From positions 1 to 45,131 of the forward strand of contig NEUZ01000006.1 in the NCBI GenBank assembly GCA_002304435.1: a DNA stretch of 45,131 nt, given 5' to 3'. Source of the stretch: Opitutia bacterium Tous-C8FEB (GTDB lineage Bacteria; Verrucomicrobiota; Verrucomicrobiia; Opitutales; Opitutaceae). The first letter of the stretch is position 1. Each line of letters starts with the position of its first letter. A model generated the notes under the pieces. That model did not search any database. It worked only from the letters and a program-made list of their open reading frames with translations, and was not told where the DNA came from. This document shows, piece by piece, positions 1-10,159 of the stretch. The translations under genes and the position numbers were made by a program.

Positions 1-1
1 G

Positions 2-1528
2 TTGACGCTCAACGACGCCGGCCTGGTGACCGTGCGGGCGACTCAGGCCGGTAATGTAGACATCGCCGCGGCGACCCCGGTGGAGCGCTCGTTCAACGTC
101 ACGACGAATTTTCTCGCGTGGCAGACCGCCCGCTTCACGGCGGAGGAGCGGGCTGGCCCCGCCCGCAGCGGCCCCAACGCGGTCTACGGTCTCGATGACC
201 TGCCGAATCTGGTGAAGTACGCGCTCGGCCTCCTGCCCAAGGTGAATGTCACCTCGGAACGTCCCGCACTCACCGAGGATGGCACCCGCTGGGTGTTCAC
301 CTACGATCGGCCAGAGGGCAACGCGCTGGGCAGCGTCCAGTACGCGGTCGAGGTTTTGACGAATCTGCGGGATCCTGCCGCCTGGTCCGGCGCCGGGCTG
401 CTGAACGAACAGGTCTCCAGCGTGGGCGGCAAGGCTCGCTGGCGGGCGACCTATCCCCTCCGCTCAACGACCAATCCCGCCGGCGCGCGCGTGGCGGCGT
501 TCCGGCTCCGGGTTACCACTCCCGAGGGCACCGCGTATTCCCCGGTCCTGGCCGGGATGACGCAGGAGTTGCCGGCGGGGCAGACCACCGCGCTCTCGTT
601 CCCGCTCTATCCGGTGCCTACCTCGGCCGCGCTGATGGCGCGCCTGACGGATACCGGTCCCAACTTTATCGAGGCGGCCGGCGCGGGCTGGACCGCCGCG
701 ACCTTGGGTGACGGCTTGCAGCCGCACTACGTGCGGATCCGCAGCGGCGCTTCCGCCGGGCGCGTGCTGCCGGTGCGGTCCGCGGTCGGCGCGGAGAATC
801 GCCTGGTGCTGGACAGCGGCGGTCTGCCGCTGGCACGTAGCGGAGTCACGACGGGGGCTGCGGGCGATGCCTTCGAGGTGCTGGCCGCGCAGACCCTTTC
901 CGGTGCCTTCAACGCGGTGGCTTTGGCGGCGGGGAATACCGCGGCCGAGGCGGATCAGGTGCAGGTCTGGAGCGGGGCGACCTGGCTCTCATTCTACAAG
1001 CACGCCACGCGCAACCGCTGGGAAGCGGAGCACGATGCGGCGGGCGCTTCGGCGCGTGACGCCTACGCCCTGCGGCCCGATCGCGGCCTGCGCGTGCGTC
1101 GCGGCAACACGGGCCCGGCGGTGCTGTACGTGCATCACGCGGGCCGCGTGGCGGACACCGCGGTGCGGATCGTACACGACCGGCCGGGCTCGACCTTCGT
1201 GGCCCTCGGGTTGCCGGTGGACGCCACCTTGGCCTCCATCGATCCGGGATTGGGCGGCGGCGTGGCGGGTGGTTGGCGCACGGGGGCTTCGCCCGCCTTG
1301 GCCAGCACCACCGCGGACTTGCTGATGGCGTGGAATCCGGCGGGCAACGGCTGGACCACCACCTACAAGAACACTGGCACCGCACGCTGGGAGGAAGCGC
1401 GCGATGGCGCCCAAGCGGTGCGCGACGAGTTGGTGATTCCGGCCGGCCAGCCCTTGCTGGTCCGGCGGGTAGGGGAGGCGGGCGCACAGCTCATCGCCGT
1501 GCCCCTGCCTTATTCGGTTGCCCGCTGA
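2..1528 (+). CDS. Secreted/surface protein, C-terminal part (5'-truncated by window edge); C-terminal region resembles TIGR02597-type verrucomicrobial proteins
   Basis: Long ORF open at the left edge; motif FTAEERAG...GLDDLPNLVKYALGL typical of verrucomicrobial secreted protein C-termini, followed by a repeated beta-rich TIGR02597-like segment. Confidence 0.6.
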   Translation: MTLNDAGLVTVRATQAGNVDIAAATPVERSFNVTTNFLAWQTARFTAEERAGPARSGPNAVYGLDDLPNLVKYALGLLPKVNVTSERPALTEDGTRWVFTYDRPEGNALGSVQYAVEVLTNLRDPAAWSGAGLLNEQVSSVGGKARWRATYPLRSTTNPAGARVAAFRLRVTTPEGTAYSPVLAGMTQELPAGQTTALSFPLYPVPTSAALMARLTDTGPNFIEAAGAGWTAATLGDGLQPHYVRIRSGASAGRVLPVRSAVGAENRLVLDSGGLPLARSGVTTGAAGDAFEVLAAQTLSGAFNAVALAAGNTAAEADQVQVWSGATWLSFYKHATRNRWEAEHDAAGASARDAYALRPDRGLRVRRGNTGPAVLYVHHAGRVADTAVRIVHDRPGSTFVALGLPVDATLASIDPGLGGGVAGGWRTGASPALASTTADLLMAWNPAGNGWTTTYKNTGTARWEEARDGAQAVRDELVIPAGQPLLVRRVGEAGAQLIAVPLPYSVAR

Positions 1529-1889
1529 CAGCGCGCGGCCGCCCCCGGCGGTCGGTTGCCTTCCTGGCTTTCCCGAGGGATCGGGCGCGCTCCGCTGGCC
1601 CAAGGCGGCGCTCGCGGATGCATTTTTTTGCGGCCGCGATGGCAGAAGGCGCCTCGAGGGTCGCGATCGCCTCGTCTCCGCTGCTTCCCGGCTCGCGCTT
1701 ACGCCCGGCGGCTGAGGGCGGTACCCCAGCGCTTCCAGTCGTGGAATCACGTAGTTCCAGGGGCGCAACTTTACCTACGCAAAAATATGATAAATAGAGG
1801 CTTACGGAGTTTTATTCAAAACTAGGTCAAAGACGGCGCCCGCGCGCTCGCCGCTAGACGCGGCGTGGGCAACCGACGACGACAAGGGC

Positions 1890-4469
1890 GTGAACTCCCC
1901 GCTCTTCGCTGCTTCCGGCCTCCGTCTGCTCGCGTCGCTTGTGTTGGCCCTGTCCGGGGTGAACTGGCTGGCAGCGCAGGGTGCGGCGGTCGTGCTCGAC
2001 ACCTTCGGCCCCGCTAGCCTCGGCGGAGTGGTCCCAGGTTCGAGCTGGGAGGGGCAAGTCACGCGCGAGGGGGATGCGCTCGTCGTGGCGGGCACGGCGC
2101 GGGACGACAATGGCTGGCAGGCGCGGGGCTTGAACGTGAACGCCAGCGGGATGACCGCTCTGGCGGTGACCGGCTACCGCTTGGCCGGCAACGCGGCGGG
2201 GTTGCTGGTGATCGAATTGCAGGATGCCGCGCTGAACACCGCGGTCTTTTCGGCTCCGTTGAGCGCCCTGGGCACCGCCTCCAGCACGGTACGAATTCCG
2301 CTGCAGGCGTGGGCGGCGGGCTTTGATTTCACGCGCGTCACGGGCTGGTCGATCGGGGGCGGCGTGCCGCCCCCGGGTAATGACGCCTTCCGGGTCGTTC
2401 TTGAGCATCTGGAACTGAGTGCGCAGGGCGGGCCGATCGTGGCCGCCTTGCCCGTCATCACGGTGCCGCCGGTCGATCAGGCCGCGCCCTTGGACGCGGA
2501 GGTGCGGTTCATCGTCTCCGCGACGGGCCATCCGGAACCGACCTTCCAGTGGCGTCGCGAAGGTCGTCCGATCCCCGGCGCGACGGGCGCGGTGGTGACC
2601 GTGACGGTGACAGCGGACACCGTGGGCCAATACTCGGTCGCGGTGCAGAATAGCGTGGGCTCGGTGCTCAGCGCGCCGGTGCGTTTGAGCGTGGGTGTTG
2701 GCTCTTCGGGGGGAGTGATTGCGGGTACGGGTTCGACTGCGGGTCTGGGTTCCGGAACGAGTGGCGGCACGTCGCTCACCCCAGGAGGTTCGACGGCGGG
2801 AACGGGTTCCGGAACGACTAGCGGCAGTGCGCTCACCGCAGGGGGTTCGACTGCGGGAACGGGTTCCGGTTCTGCAGGCGGCACGACGCTCACCCCAGGA
2901 GGGACGCCGGGTGGGATGAGTGGAAGTTCCGGTTCCGGTTCGACGCTCGCCGCAGGGGGTTCGACTGTAGGAACGGGTTCTGCAGGCAGTACGTCGCTCA
3001 CCCCGGGAGGGGCGACGGGTACGGGCGCCGGCCAAGGCGTTGAGAACCCGGCGGCCGGGGGCGGCTCCGTGGCGGGCGCCTACTTCGGCACGTTGCCGGA
3101 CGGGGGCGTCTGGGCCCTCAACGTCCGCGCGGACCGGCGCGGGATGTTCCTCGCCCACTTCCCGGCCACTGGCACCGCCGCCATCACCGAGGTCACCCTC
3201 GGGGCCGATAATCGTTTTCAAGTCACCGGCACGACTCTCGCGCCGCGTGGCGTGGTCGCGGCCGCGCCCGGTTCCCCGGCCACCGCCTCGGCCCCGGTCA
3301 GCTACACGCTCCGGGCCCAGGTGACCGCGGAGAGCGCCACCGGCGAGCTCCTCGGGTACAGCCTCGCGGCCCCGGTCGATCGCGGGTCGCTGGCCACGGC
3401 GGGCCTCTATCGCGCGCCGGCCCTCTACACCAATGAAGGCAGCACGCACGTGATCATCGGGCCGAGCGGACGCGTCTTCGCCGTGACCACCTCGGCGCAG
3501 ACGGTTGACGCGGTGTCCGGGACCCTTGCGGCAGAGGGCGGCTTCCGGGCGGTAACCCGCCAGGGCGCGGAGGTTACCCTCGGCCTCAATGCGGCCACCC
3601 GCGCCCTTACGCTTGCCTACGCGGCGTCCGCCGATGCCCCGACCATCCTCTTCCACGGTCTGCGCGATACCGAGGTCGCGACCGCGGCGCTGGCCAATCT
3701 TTCCATCCGCACCCTCGCAGGCGCGGAGGACCAGAGCTTGGTCGCCGGGTTTGCGGTGGCGGGCGGCAGCAAGTCCGTCCTCGTGCGTGGCATTGGGCCG
3801 GCGCTGGCGGAATTCGGGGTCGAGGGAGTCCTCGCTGATCCCCGCCTGGAACTGCGGCGTCCGGGCGCGACTGGAATTCTAGTTGCGAACGACGATTGGA
3901 CGGAGGCCGAGGGGCGCGTCTTCCCGCGGGTAGGGGCCTTCGCCCTGCGCGGCGGCAGCCGAGACGCGGCCTTGGTCGCGGATCTGGAAGCCAGCACCTA
4001 CACCGCCCGCCTCAGCGAGGCGGCCGGCGGCTCGGGCGTGGCCCTGTTGGAATTGTACGATACGGGTGCGACGGGCGGTGGCCGTCTGACCAACCTCTCC
4101 GCCCGCTCGGTGGTCAGCCCGGATGGCGGGGCTCTGATCGCGGGTTTCAACCTTACGGGCACCGGCACGCGGCGGCTCCTGATCCGGGCGGTCGGTCCTT
4201 CCTTGGAGGCTTTCGGGCTGGAAGGCCTCCTGTCGGATCCGCGGCTCGACCTGTATGCTGCCGGTGGCTCGGTGCCGCTGGCGACGAATCAGGATTGGTC
4301 CCCCGCGCTGGCGGAAACCTTCCGGCAGGTGGGCGCCTTCGCGCTCCGCGACGGTTCGTGGGATGCGGCGTTCGTGGTGACCTTGCCGGCCGGCAGTTAC
4401 ACCGCGCAGGTGGGCTCCACCAACGGCGCCAGCGGCATCGCGCTGGTGGAGATTTATGAACTGCCCTGA
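1890..4469 (+). CDS. Secreted multidomain protein: signal peptide, Ig-like domain, Gly/Ser/Thr-rich tandem repeats, C-terminal duplicated ~110-aa module
   Basis: GTG start; hydrophobic N-terminus LLASLVLALSGVNWLAAQ; Ig-like segment PVITVPPVDQAAPLDAEVRFIVSATGHPEPTFQWRREG...GQYSVAVQNSVGS; low-complexity repeat; two copies of LVRGIGPALxxFGVEGxLxDPRL. Confidence 0.75.
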   Translation: MNSPLFAASGLRLLASLVLALSGVNWLAAQGAAVVLDTFGPASLGGVVPGSSWEGQVTREGDALVVAGTARDDNGWQARGLNVNASGMTALAVTGYRLAGNAAGLLVIELQDAALNTAVFSAPLSALGTASSTVRIPLQAWAAGFDFTRVTGWSIGGGVPPPGNDAFRVVLEHLELSAQGGPIVAALPVITVPPVDQAAPLDAEVRFIVSATGHPEPTFQWRREGRPIPGATGAVVTVTVTADTVGQYSVAVQNSVGSVLSAPVRLSVGVGSSGGVIAGTGSTAGLGSGTSGGTSLTPGGSTAGTGSGTTSGSALTAGGSTAGTGSGSAGGTTLTPGGTPGGMSGSSGSGSTLAAGGSTVGTGSAGSTSLTPGGATGTGAGQGVENPAAGGGSVAGAYFGTLPDGGVWALNVRADRRGMFLAHFPATGTAAITEVTLGADNRFQVTGTTLAPRGVVAAAPGSPATASAPVSYTLRAQVTAESATGELLGYSLAAPVDRGSLATAGLYRAPALYTNEGSTHVIIGPSGRVFAVTTSAQTVDAVSGTLAAEGGFRAVTRQGAEVTLGLNAATRALTLAYAASADAPTILFHGLRDTEVATAALANLSIRTLAGAEDQSLVAGFAVAGGSKSVLVRGIGPALAEFGVEGVLADPRLELRRPGATGILVANDDWTEAEGRVFPRVGAFALRGGSRDAALVADLEASTYTARLSEAAGGSGVALLELYDTGATGGGRLTNLSARSVVSPDGGALIAGFNLTGTGTRRLLIRAVGPSLEAFGLEGLLSDPRLDLYAAGGSVPLATNQDWSPALAETFRQVGAFALRDGSWDAAFVVTLPAGSYTAQVGSTNGASGIALVEIYELP
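2730..3008 (+). repeat. Imperfect 57-bp (19-aa) tandem repeats encoding a GSTAGTGSG..LTPG linker
   Basis: GSTAGLGSGTSGGTSLTPG / GSTAGTGSGTTSGSALTAG / GSTAGTGSGSAGGTTLTPG / GTPGGMSGSSGSGSTLAAG / GSTVGTGSAGSTSLTPG. Confidence 0.85.
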
Positions 4470-4672
4470 GCAACCGCCCGGCGCGCATTGGCCGGGAGCT
4501 CCCGGCGTGGTGCGCTCAAGGGGCGTAATGCGGCGCCGGCGGGCGTAGTTCTACGGGACCGATTGCCGTGGCTCCAGGGGCGGTTGGGGTAAATCTCGAC
4601 GTCACGGCATTCCTAATGCAAGATTCTCTCCATAAGTTCCGGTTCAGGTCCTTTCCTCACTGATTTTTTGGC

Positions 4673-5968
4673 GTGTTTTACCGTCTCCAGCTTCCGTTCA
4701 GTGTCTTGTCCCGTGTCGCGCGCGGGGGAGCTTGGGGCGTGCTTGTCGTGCTCGCGGGGCAACCGCTCTCCGCGCAGATGGTGCTGCCCGCACCCATGAT
4801 TGAGCCGCTGCTGCCGGCGGCGTTGCGGGCGGAGGATCCGTCCAGCCGGAACTCCGCGCTGCGGGCCGGCTCCGTCAGTCACCCGGGGGCGACGCGCCCG
4901 CCGGCCCCGACCACCCCCTTCACGTACGGCCGGCTGGCCCTCTACCCTCGGGTGAGCGCGTCGTTTTCCTACAGCGAGGGAATCCTTTCCGAGGTGGGCC
5001 GGCCGACGAACTCGTACATTTCCTCCGTCTCGGCCGGGTTCCGGTTCGATGCCGGGCGCAACTGGGCCCTCGATTACGGCACGGGCTGGACCCTTTACTC
5101 CAGCCGGCGCTTCAAGAACTCACCCAACCACAATTTTAACTTCTCGGGCGCCCTGCCGCCGCTGGGCTCGTGGGAAGCGGGTTTTTCCCAAGGCTACAGT
5201 TACGCGCGGGCGCCGCGGATCGAGACGGGGCGACAGACGGAGCGGCAAACCGTGACCACGTCGGGCTCATTTGCCCGGCCTTTGGGAACCAAGCTAACCT
5301 TCCAGAGCAGTCTTTCGCAGAGCCTCAGCTTCATTTCGGCCAGTCCGGACTCGTACTCCTGGTCCTCGAGCAACGCGCTGCAGTACCGCCTTGGGCAGTC
5401 AGCCTCCGTTGGAGGCTCCGTCGGGGTCAGTTACGTCGATGTGAACCCCGGCGTGAATATGGCGGCGGTCACCGCAAGTGGGAATTTCGCGTGGGCGGTG
5501 TCGCCGCGGCTCACGATGAGCGCTTCCGCGGGCACCGATTACCGCTGGATCTTCTCCCGCGGGGTGAAGTCTCCGACCACGCCTGTGTTCCAGCTCGGAG
5601 GGAGTTACCAGCTCTTTGACCACACCTCCTTCAACGCCAGCGCGTCCCGCAGCATTAGCCCGTCCAGCTTTCGCAATCAGCTGTTGGATGGAACGAGCTG
5701 GACCCTGGGTTTTGGGCAGCGGCTCTTGGGCGTCATCCAGATTTCCGGTTCCGTCGGCGGTCAGATTTCCGGCTACAAGGCCTCGCGCCTGGGGGTGGAG
5801 GCGGGGCGAAAGGATGATTCCTATGTTTATTCGCTGAACGCGGGCACGACGGTGCTGCGGCGGATCAGCCTTTCGGTCGGCTTCAGCGCGACCGACAACT
5901 CCAGCAACCGGAGGGGCTACGGCTTCAATAGCCGGACCTACAGCGTGCAAGGGGGCTTTGGCTTTTGA
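4673..5968 (+). CDS. Outer-membrane beta-barrel protein of exosortase/EPS cluster
   Basis: Signal-like N-terminus, alternating amphipathic strands, C-terminal ...SVQGGFGF ending in Phe; stop overlaps the start of the exosortase gene. Confidence 0.65.
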   Translation: MFYRLQLPFSVLSRVARGGAWGVLVVLAGQPLSAQMVLPAPMIEPLLPAALRAEDPSSRNSALRAGSVSHPGATRPPAPTTPFTYGRLALYPRVSASFSYSEGILSEVGRPTNSYISSVSAGFRFDAGRNWALDYGTGWTLYSSRRFKNSPNHNFNFSGALPPLGSWEAGFSQGYSYARAPRIETGRQTERQTVTTSGSFARPLGTKLTFQSSLSQSLSFISASPDSYSWSSSNALQYRLGQSASVGGSVGVSYVDVNPGVNMAAVTASGNFAWAVSPRLTMSASAGTDYRWIFSRGVKSPTTPVFQLGGSYQLFDHTSFNASASRSISPSSFRNQLLDGTSWTLGFGQRLLGVIQISGSVGGQISGYKASRLGVEAGRKDDSYVYSLNAGTTVLRRISLSVGFSATDNSSNRRGYGFNSRTYSVQGGFGF

Positions 5969-6912
5969 ACTCAGGACTCACTGAATCTCGTCCCGCGCTG
6001 CCGGCCGGCGCGGCGTCTGCACCGGCTCCGGCCTATGCCGCCGCGGCGCACCCGCAGTGGCGCCGCTACGCTTGGGCGGCCGGACTGCTCGCCCTCCCGT
6101 TTGGGCTGGTCTTTTACGAGTTGGTGCGGTTCGCGCTGGCGAGCGACCTCTACTCTCACACCCTCCTGATGCCGGTCGTGGCGGGCTACTTCGCCTGGCT
6201 GGCGCGCCCGGACCTGCCGGCGCCGGGCCGGGCCAACTGGTTGTCCGCGGTGCTGCTGGCAGGACTGGCCGGGTGTTTGGTCGTGTGGTCGCTGGGAGTC
6301 ATCGGATCGCGCGGCTGGTCCGTCGAGGACCACTTGGCGGCGCGGGTGGGGGCCTACGTGCTGCTGCTGGCGGCGGCCGGGTTCGCCCTCGTGGGAGCGC
6401 GCGGGGTGCGGGCCGTGGCCTTCCCGCTGGGCCTCCTGCTGTTCGCCTTCCCGATGCCGACGGCGCTGACCAAGGGCATCGAGGTGTTCCTGCAGCACGG
6501 TTCGGCCGAGGTCTCCCACCTCCTCTTTAACCTTACCGGCACGCCCAATTTCCGGACCGACCTGCTCTTCCAGTTGCCTCGCATCAGCCTGCTGGTGGCC
6601 CCGGAGTGCAGCGGCATCCATTCCTCGCTTGCGCTGTTCATCACCAGCTTGGTGGCGGGCAAGTTGTTCCTGCGCGCCTCGTGGCGGCGGATTCTCTTGG
6701 CCGTCATCGTCGTGCCGCTGGCCCTGCTCCGGAACGGATTCCGCATCCTCACCATCGGCCTGCTCTGCGTCCACATCGGGCCGCATATGATCAACTCCGC
6801 CATCCACCACCAGGGCGGCCCGATCTTCTTCGCGCTGTCCCTAGTGCCGTTCGGCGCGTTGCTCTGGTGGCTCCGGCGGGCGGAAGCCCGCTCGCCCGCC
6901 CCGCGATCCTGA
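5965..6912 (+). CDS. Exosortase/archaeosortase family transpeptidase
   Basis: Multi-TM protein with the conserved Cys/Arg/His motifs: LLVAPECSGIHSSLAL, PLALLRNGFRILTIGLL, NSAIHHQGGPIFF; possible TTG start overlapping upstream stop. Confidence 0.92.
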   Translation: MNSGLTESRPALPAGAASAPAPAYAAAAHPQWRRYAWAAGLLALPFGLVFYELVRFALASDLYSHTLLMPVVAGYFAWLARPDLPAPGRANWLSAVLLAGLAGCLVVWSLGVIGSRGWSVEDHLAARVGAYVLLLAAAGFALVGARGVRAVAFPLGLLLFAFPMPTALTKGIEVFLQHGSAEVSHLLFNLTGTPNFRTDLLFQLPRISLLVAPECSGIHSSLALFITSLVAGKLFLRASWRRILLAVIVVPLALLRNGFRILTIGLLCVHIGPHMINSAIHHQGGPIFFALSLVPFGALLWWLRRAEARSPAPRS

Positions 6913-6931
6913 TCCTTTGCCCCTTACCTTT

Positions 6932-9900
6932 ATGCACACGTTCCAGAAGTTGCTGATGGTCCCGGCCTGCCTGCTGGTGCTCGCTGGCTGTTCCCGCGAG
7001 TCCCGCATCGATAAGGCGCTGAAGAAGGGCGAGGAACTGCTCGCCGCCGGCAAGTACGCCGAGGCGGAGCTGGAGTTCAAGACCGCCCAGCAGACGCCGC
7101 AGCCGCAGCCGCGTGCCTTGGTTGGTCTCGGCGAGGTCTATCTGCATCAGGGTCGGCTTGACCGGGCTTCGGCGTTCCTCGCCAAGGCGAAGGAACTGCT
7201 GCCGGACGATGTCGATGTTCGTCTGAAGCTCGCGATGTGCCAGTTGTCCCTCCGGCAGCCGGCGGAGGCGCGCTCCGCGGCGCGCTTCGTGCTGGAGCGG
7301 CGCCCGGCTGACCCCGAGGCCCCACTGCTGCTCGCGGACACCAGCCAGAATGGACCAGAGGTCGAGGAATCGCGTGCGATCCTCAAGGCGCTGCCGGCAC
7401 CGGCGGTGAATGGCGCCCCGGCCCTCGCGGGGCAGGCGATGCTGGCGATCAAGGAGAAGAAGTTTGACGAGGCGGACGCGCTGATTGCCCGGGCCCGGGC
7501 CGCCGACGCCAAGTACTACGCGACCAACAGCGCCCAGGCCCTCCTGCACCTCGCCCGGAACGAGCCGGAAAAGGCGGACGCGGCCCTCCAGGCGGTCACC
7601 GAGACGGCTCCTAACCGCGTGATGCACGAGGTGCGGTGGGCCGCTTTCAAGCTGCAACAGAAGGACGTCGCGGCGGCGCGGCGGATTCTCGAAGGCGTCG
7701 TCCAGCGGCGGGGCGATTACGTGCCGGCGCTGCTGGCGCTGGCACACCTCGAAAACAGTGAACAGAAGGCTGATGCGGCTCTGGAACTGGCGAACAAGGC
7801 GGTCGCCACCGAGCCCTTCGGGGGCGAGGCGATCTTGCTCGCAGGGCAGATCAAGCTGCAGCGGCAGGACTGGGATGGCGCGATCGTGGAATTCGAGCGC
7901 CTGCTCTCCCTCTTCCAAAACAACCCGATGGCCCATTTCCACCTGGCGCGGGCCCACGTCGGCAAGGGGGAGTTGAACAAAGCGATCGTCAGCCTGCAGA
8001 CCGCGATCGGCATCGACCCGACTTACCCGCCCCCCGTCATCCTTTTCAGCACCCTGCACCTGCGCAAAGGGGAGCCAGCTCCCGCCGAGGCACCCCTGCG
8101 CCGCCTGCTCCAGTCGCGGGCTGACTTTTCGCCCGCGTGGGAGCAGCTCGGCGAGGTCCTGCGCGCCTTGGGGCGTAATGATGAGTCCTGGCGCGTTTAT
8201 GATGCGCTGGTAAAGGCGGCGCCGCAGAATGCGGGCTGGACCTTCCGCCGCGGCGAGCTCGCGGTTCGGCTGGGCCGGACCACTGACGCCAAGACCGATC
8301 TGACCAAGGCGCTGGAACTGGATAAGACCCAGCTCGGCGCGCTGGAACTGCTGATCGGGATCGCCTTCGGGGCGAAGCAGGGGCCGGAGGCACTCCGGTT
8401 GGCGCAGGCCAGCGTACAGGCCAATCCGCAGTCTGCCCGCCCGCAGCTGATTTTGGCGCGGGTGCACCTGACGCTGAAGGAGGCCGACAAGGCAGAGGCT
8501 GCCCTCAAGCGCGCCATCGAATTGGAGCCGGATACTTCCGAGCCGTACCTCGCCCTCGCCCAGTTCCTCGGTAGCACCCAGAAGCACGAGGGCGCGGTCG
8601 CGAGCCTCGAGACGCTTTTGGCGAAGAACCCCAAGTCCGCGCAGGCCCTCCTGCTCAAGGGGATGCTGCTCGAGGCCAAGAAGGACTTCCCCGGGGCGCG
8701 CAGCGCCTACGAAGGGCTCTTGGCGGCAGATCCCCAGTCGTGGCTCGCCCTCAACAACCTCGCCTACATCCAACTGGATCATTTCAAGGATCCGGCCAAA
8801 GCCCGCGAGTACGCCGCCAAGGCCCGCGAGGTGGCGCCGGGCAACCCGGCGGTCGCCGACACCCTTGGCTGGAGCCTGTCGCGGCTTAGCCAGTACGCCC
8901 AGGCCGAGCCCCTGCTGAAGGAGGCCCTCGCCGGCCTGCCCGACAATCCGGAGGTGCTCTACCACGTGGGCGTGAACAGCTATTACCTCGGTCAGGAGGA
9001 AGCCGCGCGGAAGGCGTTGCAGCAGGCCCTGAAGCTGGCGCCCGAGTTTCCCCACGCGGCGGAGGCCAAGGCGCGCCTCGCGATCCTCGACTTCGATCCC
9101 GCCAAGGCGGGCGCGGAAGTGCGCAAGCTGATCGAGACGGAGCTTAGCGCGCGCAAGGACGATCCCTTGCTCCTGAGCCGGCTCGCGCTGCTGCAGGAGC
9201 GGGCGGGCGAATTGAAGGAGGCCCTGGCGTCCTGGCAGGCCGCGGCGGCGGCGAGTCCGACTAATGCCGGCTTTGCCCTCGGGATCGTGCGGATCCTCGA
9301 GGCGCAGGGTGAGGGCGAGAAAGCGCTCGAGGCCGCGAAGGCGGCCCGCAAGGTCGCCTCGGCCGATCCCGACGTGGCGCGCGCCCTCGGGCGCATCGCG
9401 AGCCGGCAGGGCCAGCACTCCTGGGGCCTCAGCCTCCTGCGCGAGGCGGCCCGCGGCCGGCCGGGCGTCCCGGAGGTGCAACTCGACCTCGCGGAAGGCG
9501 CGGCGGCTGCCGGTGACCATCGCGAGGCGGAGACGGCCCTACAGGAACTCGTGCAGAGCCACGCCGCACACCCGCTGGCGAAGGAGGCGGCCGCCTTGCG
9601 GACGTTCCTGACCGCGGGAGAAGCGGGCAAGCCCGCGCCGGCGGCGCTCGAGGAGCGGCGCAAGGCCGCGCCGCGTTCGGCTTGGGTGCTGTGGGCGGAC
9701 GGCAAGCTCGCCGAAAAGGCCGGCGACGCGGCCAAGGCCCGCGCGGCCTACGAGCAGTTGCTGGCGGCTTACCCCGAGCATCAGATGGGCCAGCAGCGGC
9801 TGGCCGTGCTCTGGTCCGCGGTCACCGATGCGGACGCCAAACGCACCCTCGAGTACGCGACCAAGTCGCGCGAGCGCTTCCCGGATGATCCGGAGGTGGC

Positions 9901-10156
9901 GAAGGCGCTCGGCGTGGTGTTGTTCCGCCAGGGTAATTTCAACCGCGCGGCGACCCTGCTCGGCGAGGCGGCGCAGAAACGGGAAAAGGATGCCGACCTC
10001 CAGCGTTACCTGGGCCTCGCGCTGCGCCAGGTGAAGCGTCCCAGCGACGCGCGCAAGGCGTTAGAAACGGCGCTGGCCCTGAAGCTCTCGGGCGAGGCGG
10101 CGGAGGAAGTCCGGCGCGCGCTCGAAGAATTGAAGGCGGCGGAGAGCCAGTCCTGA
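6932..10156 (+). CDS. Large TPR-repeat lipoprotein (PrsT-like, PEP-CTERM-system TPR family)
   Basis: Lipobox CLLVLAGCS; about 1070 aa of tandem TPR helices; directly follows the exosortase. Confidence 0.85.
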   Translation: MHTFQKLLMVPACLLVLAGCSRESRIDKALKKGEELLAAGKYAEAELEFKTAQQTPQPQPRALVGLGEVYLHQGRLDRASAFLAKAKELLPDDVDVRLKLAMCQLSLRQPAEARSAARFVLERRPADPEAPLLLADTSQNGPEVEESRAILKALPAPAVNGAPALAGQAMLAIKEKKFDEADALIARARAADAKYYATNSAQALLHLARNEPEKADAALQAVTETAPNRVMHEVRWAAFKLQQKDVAAARRILEGVVQRRGDYVPALLALAHLENSEQKADAALELANKAVATEPFGGEAILLAGQIKLQRQDWDGAIVEFERLLSLFQNNPMAHFHLARAHVGKGELNKAIVSLQTAIGIDPTYPPPVILFSTLHLRKGEPAPAEAPLRRLLQSRADFSPAWEQLGEVLRALGRNDESWRVYDALVKAAPQNAGWTFRRGELAVRLGRTTDAKTDLTKALELDKTQLGALELLIGIAFGAKQGPEALRLAQASVQANPQSARPQLILARVHLTLKEADKAEAALKRAIELEPDTSEPYLALAQFLGSTQKHEGAVASLETLLAKNPKSAQALLLKGMLLEAKKDFPGARSAYEGLLAADPQSWLALNNLAYIQLDHFKDPAKAREYAAKAREVAPGNPAVADTLGWSLSRLSQYAQAEPLLKEALAGLPDNPEVLYHVGVNSYYLGQEEAARKALQQALKLAPEFPHAAEAKARLAILDFDPAKAGAEVRKLIETELSARKDDPLLLSRLALLQERAGELKEALASWQAAAAASPTNAGFALGIVRILEAQGEGEKALEAAKAARKVASADPDVARALGRIASRQGQHSWGLSLLREAARGRPGVPEVQLDLAEGAAAAGDHREAETALQELVQSHAAHPLAKEAAALRTFLTAGEAGKPAPAALEERRKAAPRSAWVLWADGKLAEKAGDAAKARAAYEQLLAAYPEHQMGQQRLAVLWSAVTDADAKRTLEYATKSRERFPDDPEVAKALGVVLFRQGNFNRAATLLGEAAQKREKDADLQRYLGLALRQVKRPSDARKALETALALKLSGEAAEEVRRALEELKAAESQS

Positions 10157-10159
10157 GGC

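Noticed and set aside
2730-3008. 57-bp tandem repeats as a CRISPR-like or VNTR regulatory array
   Set aside because: They are in frame, imperfect and encode a Gly/Ser/Thr linker within a secreted protein.
1854-3656. 600-aa minus-strand ORF
   Set aside because: Antisense of the secreted repeat protein; Arg/Gly-rich low-complexity translation, no family signature.
6791-9520. 909-aa minus-strand ORF opposite the TPR lipoprotein
   Set aside because: Antisense to a clearly conserved TPR gene with lipobox; the long open frame reflects high GC content, and composition is Arg/Gly/Leu-biased without recognisable domains.
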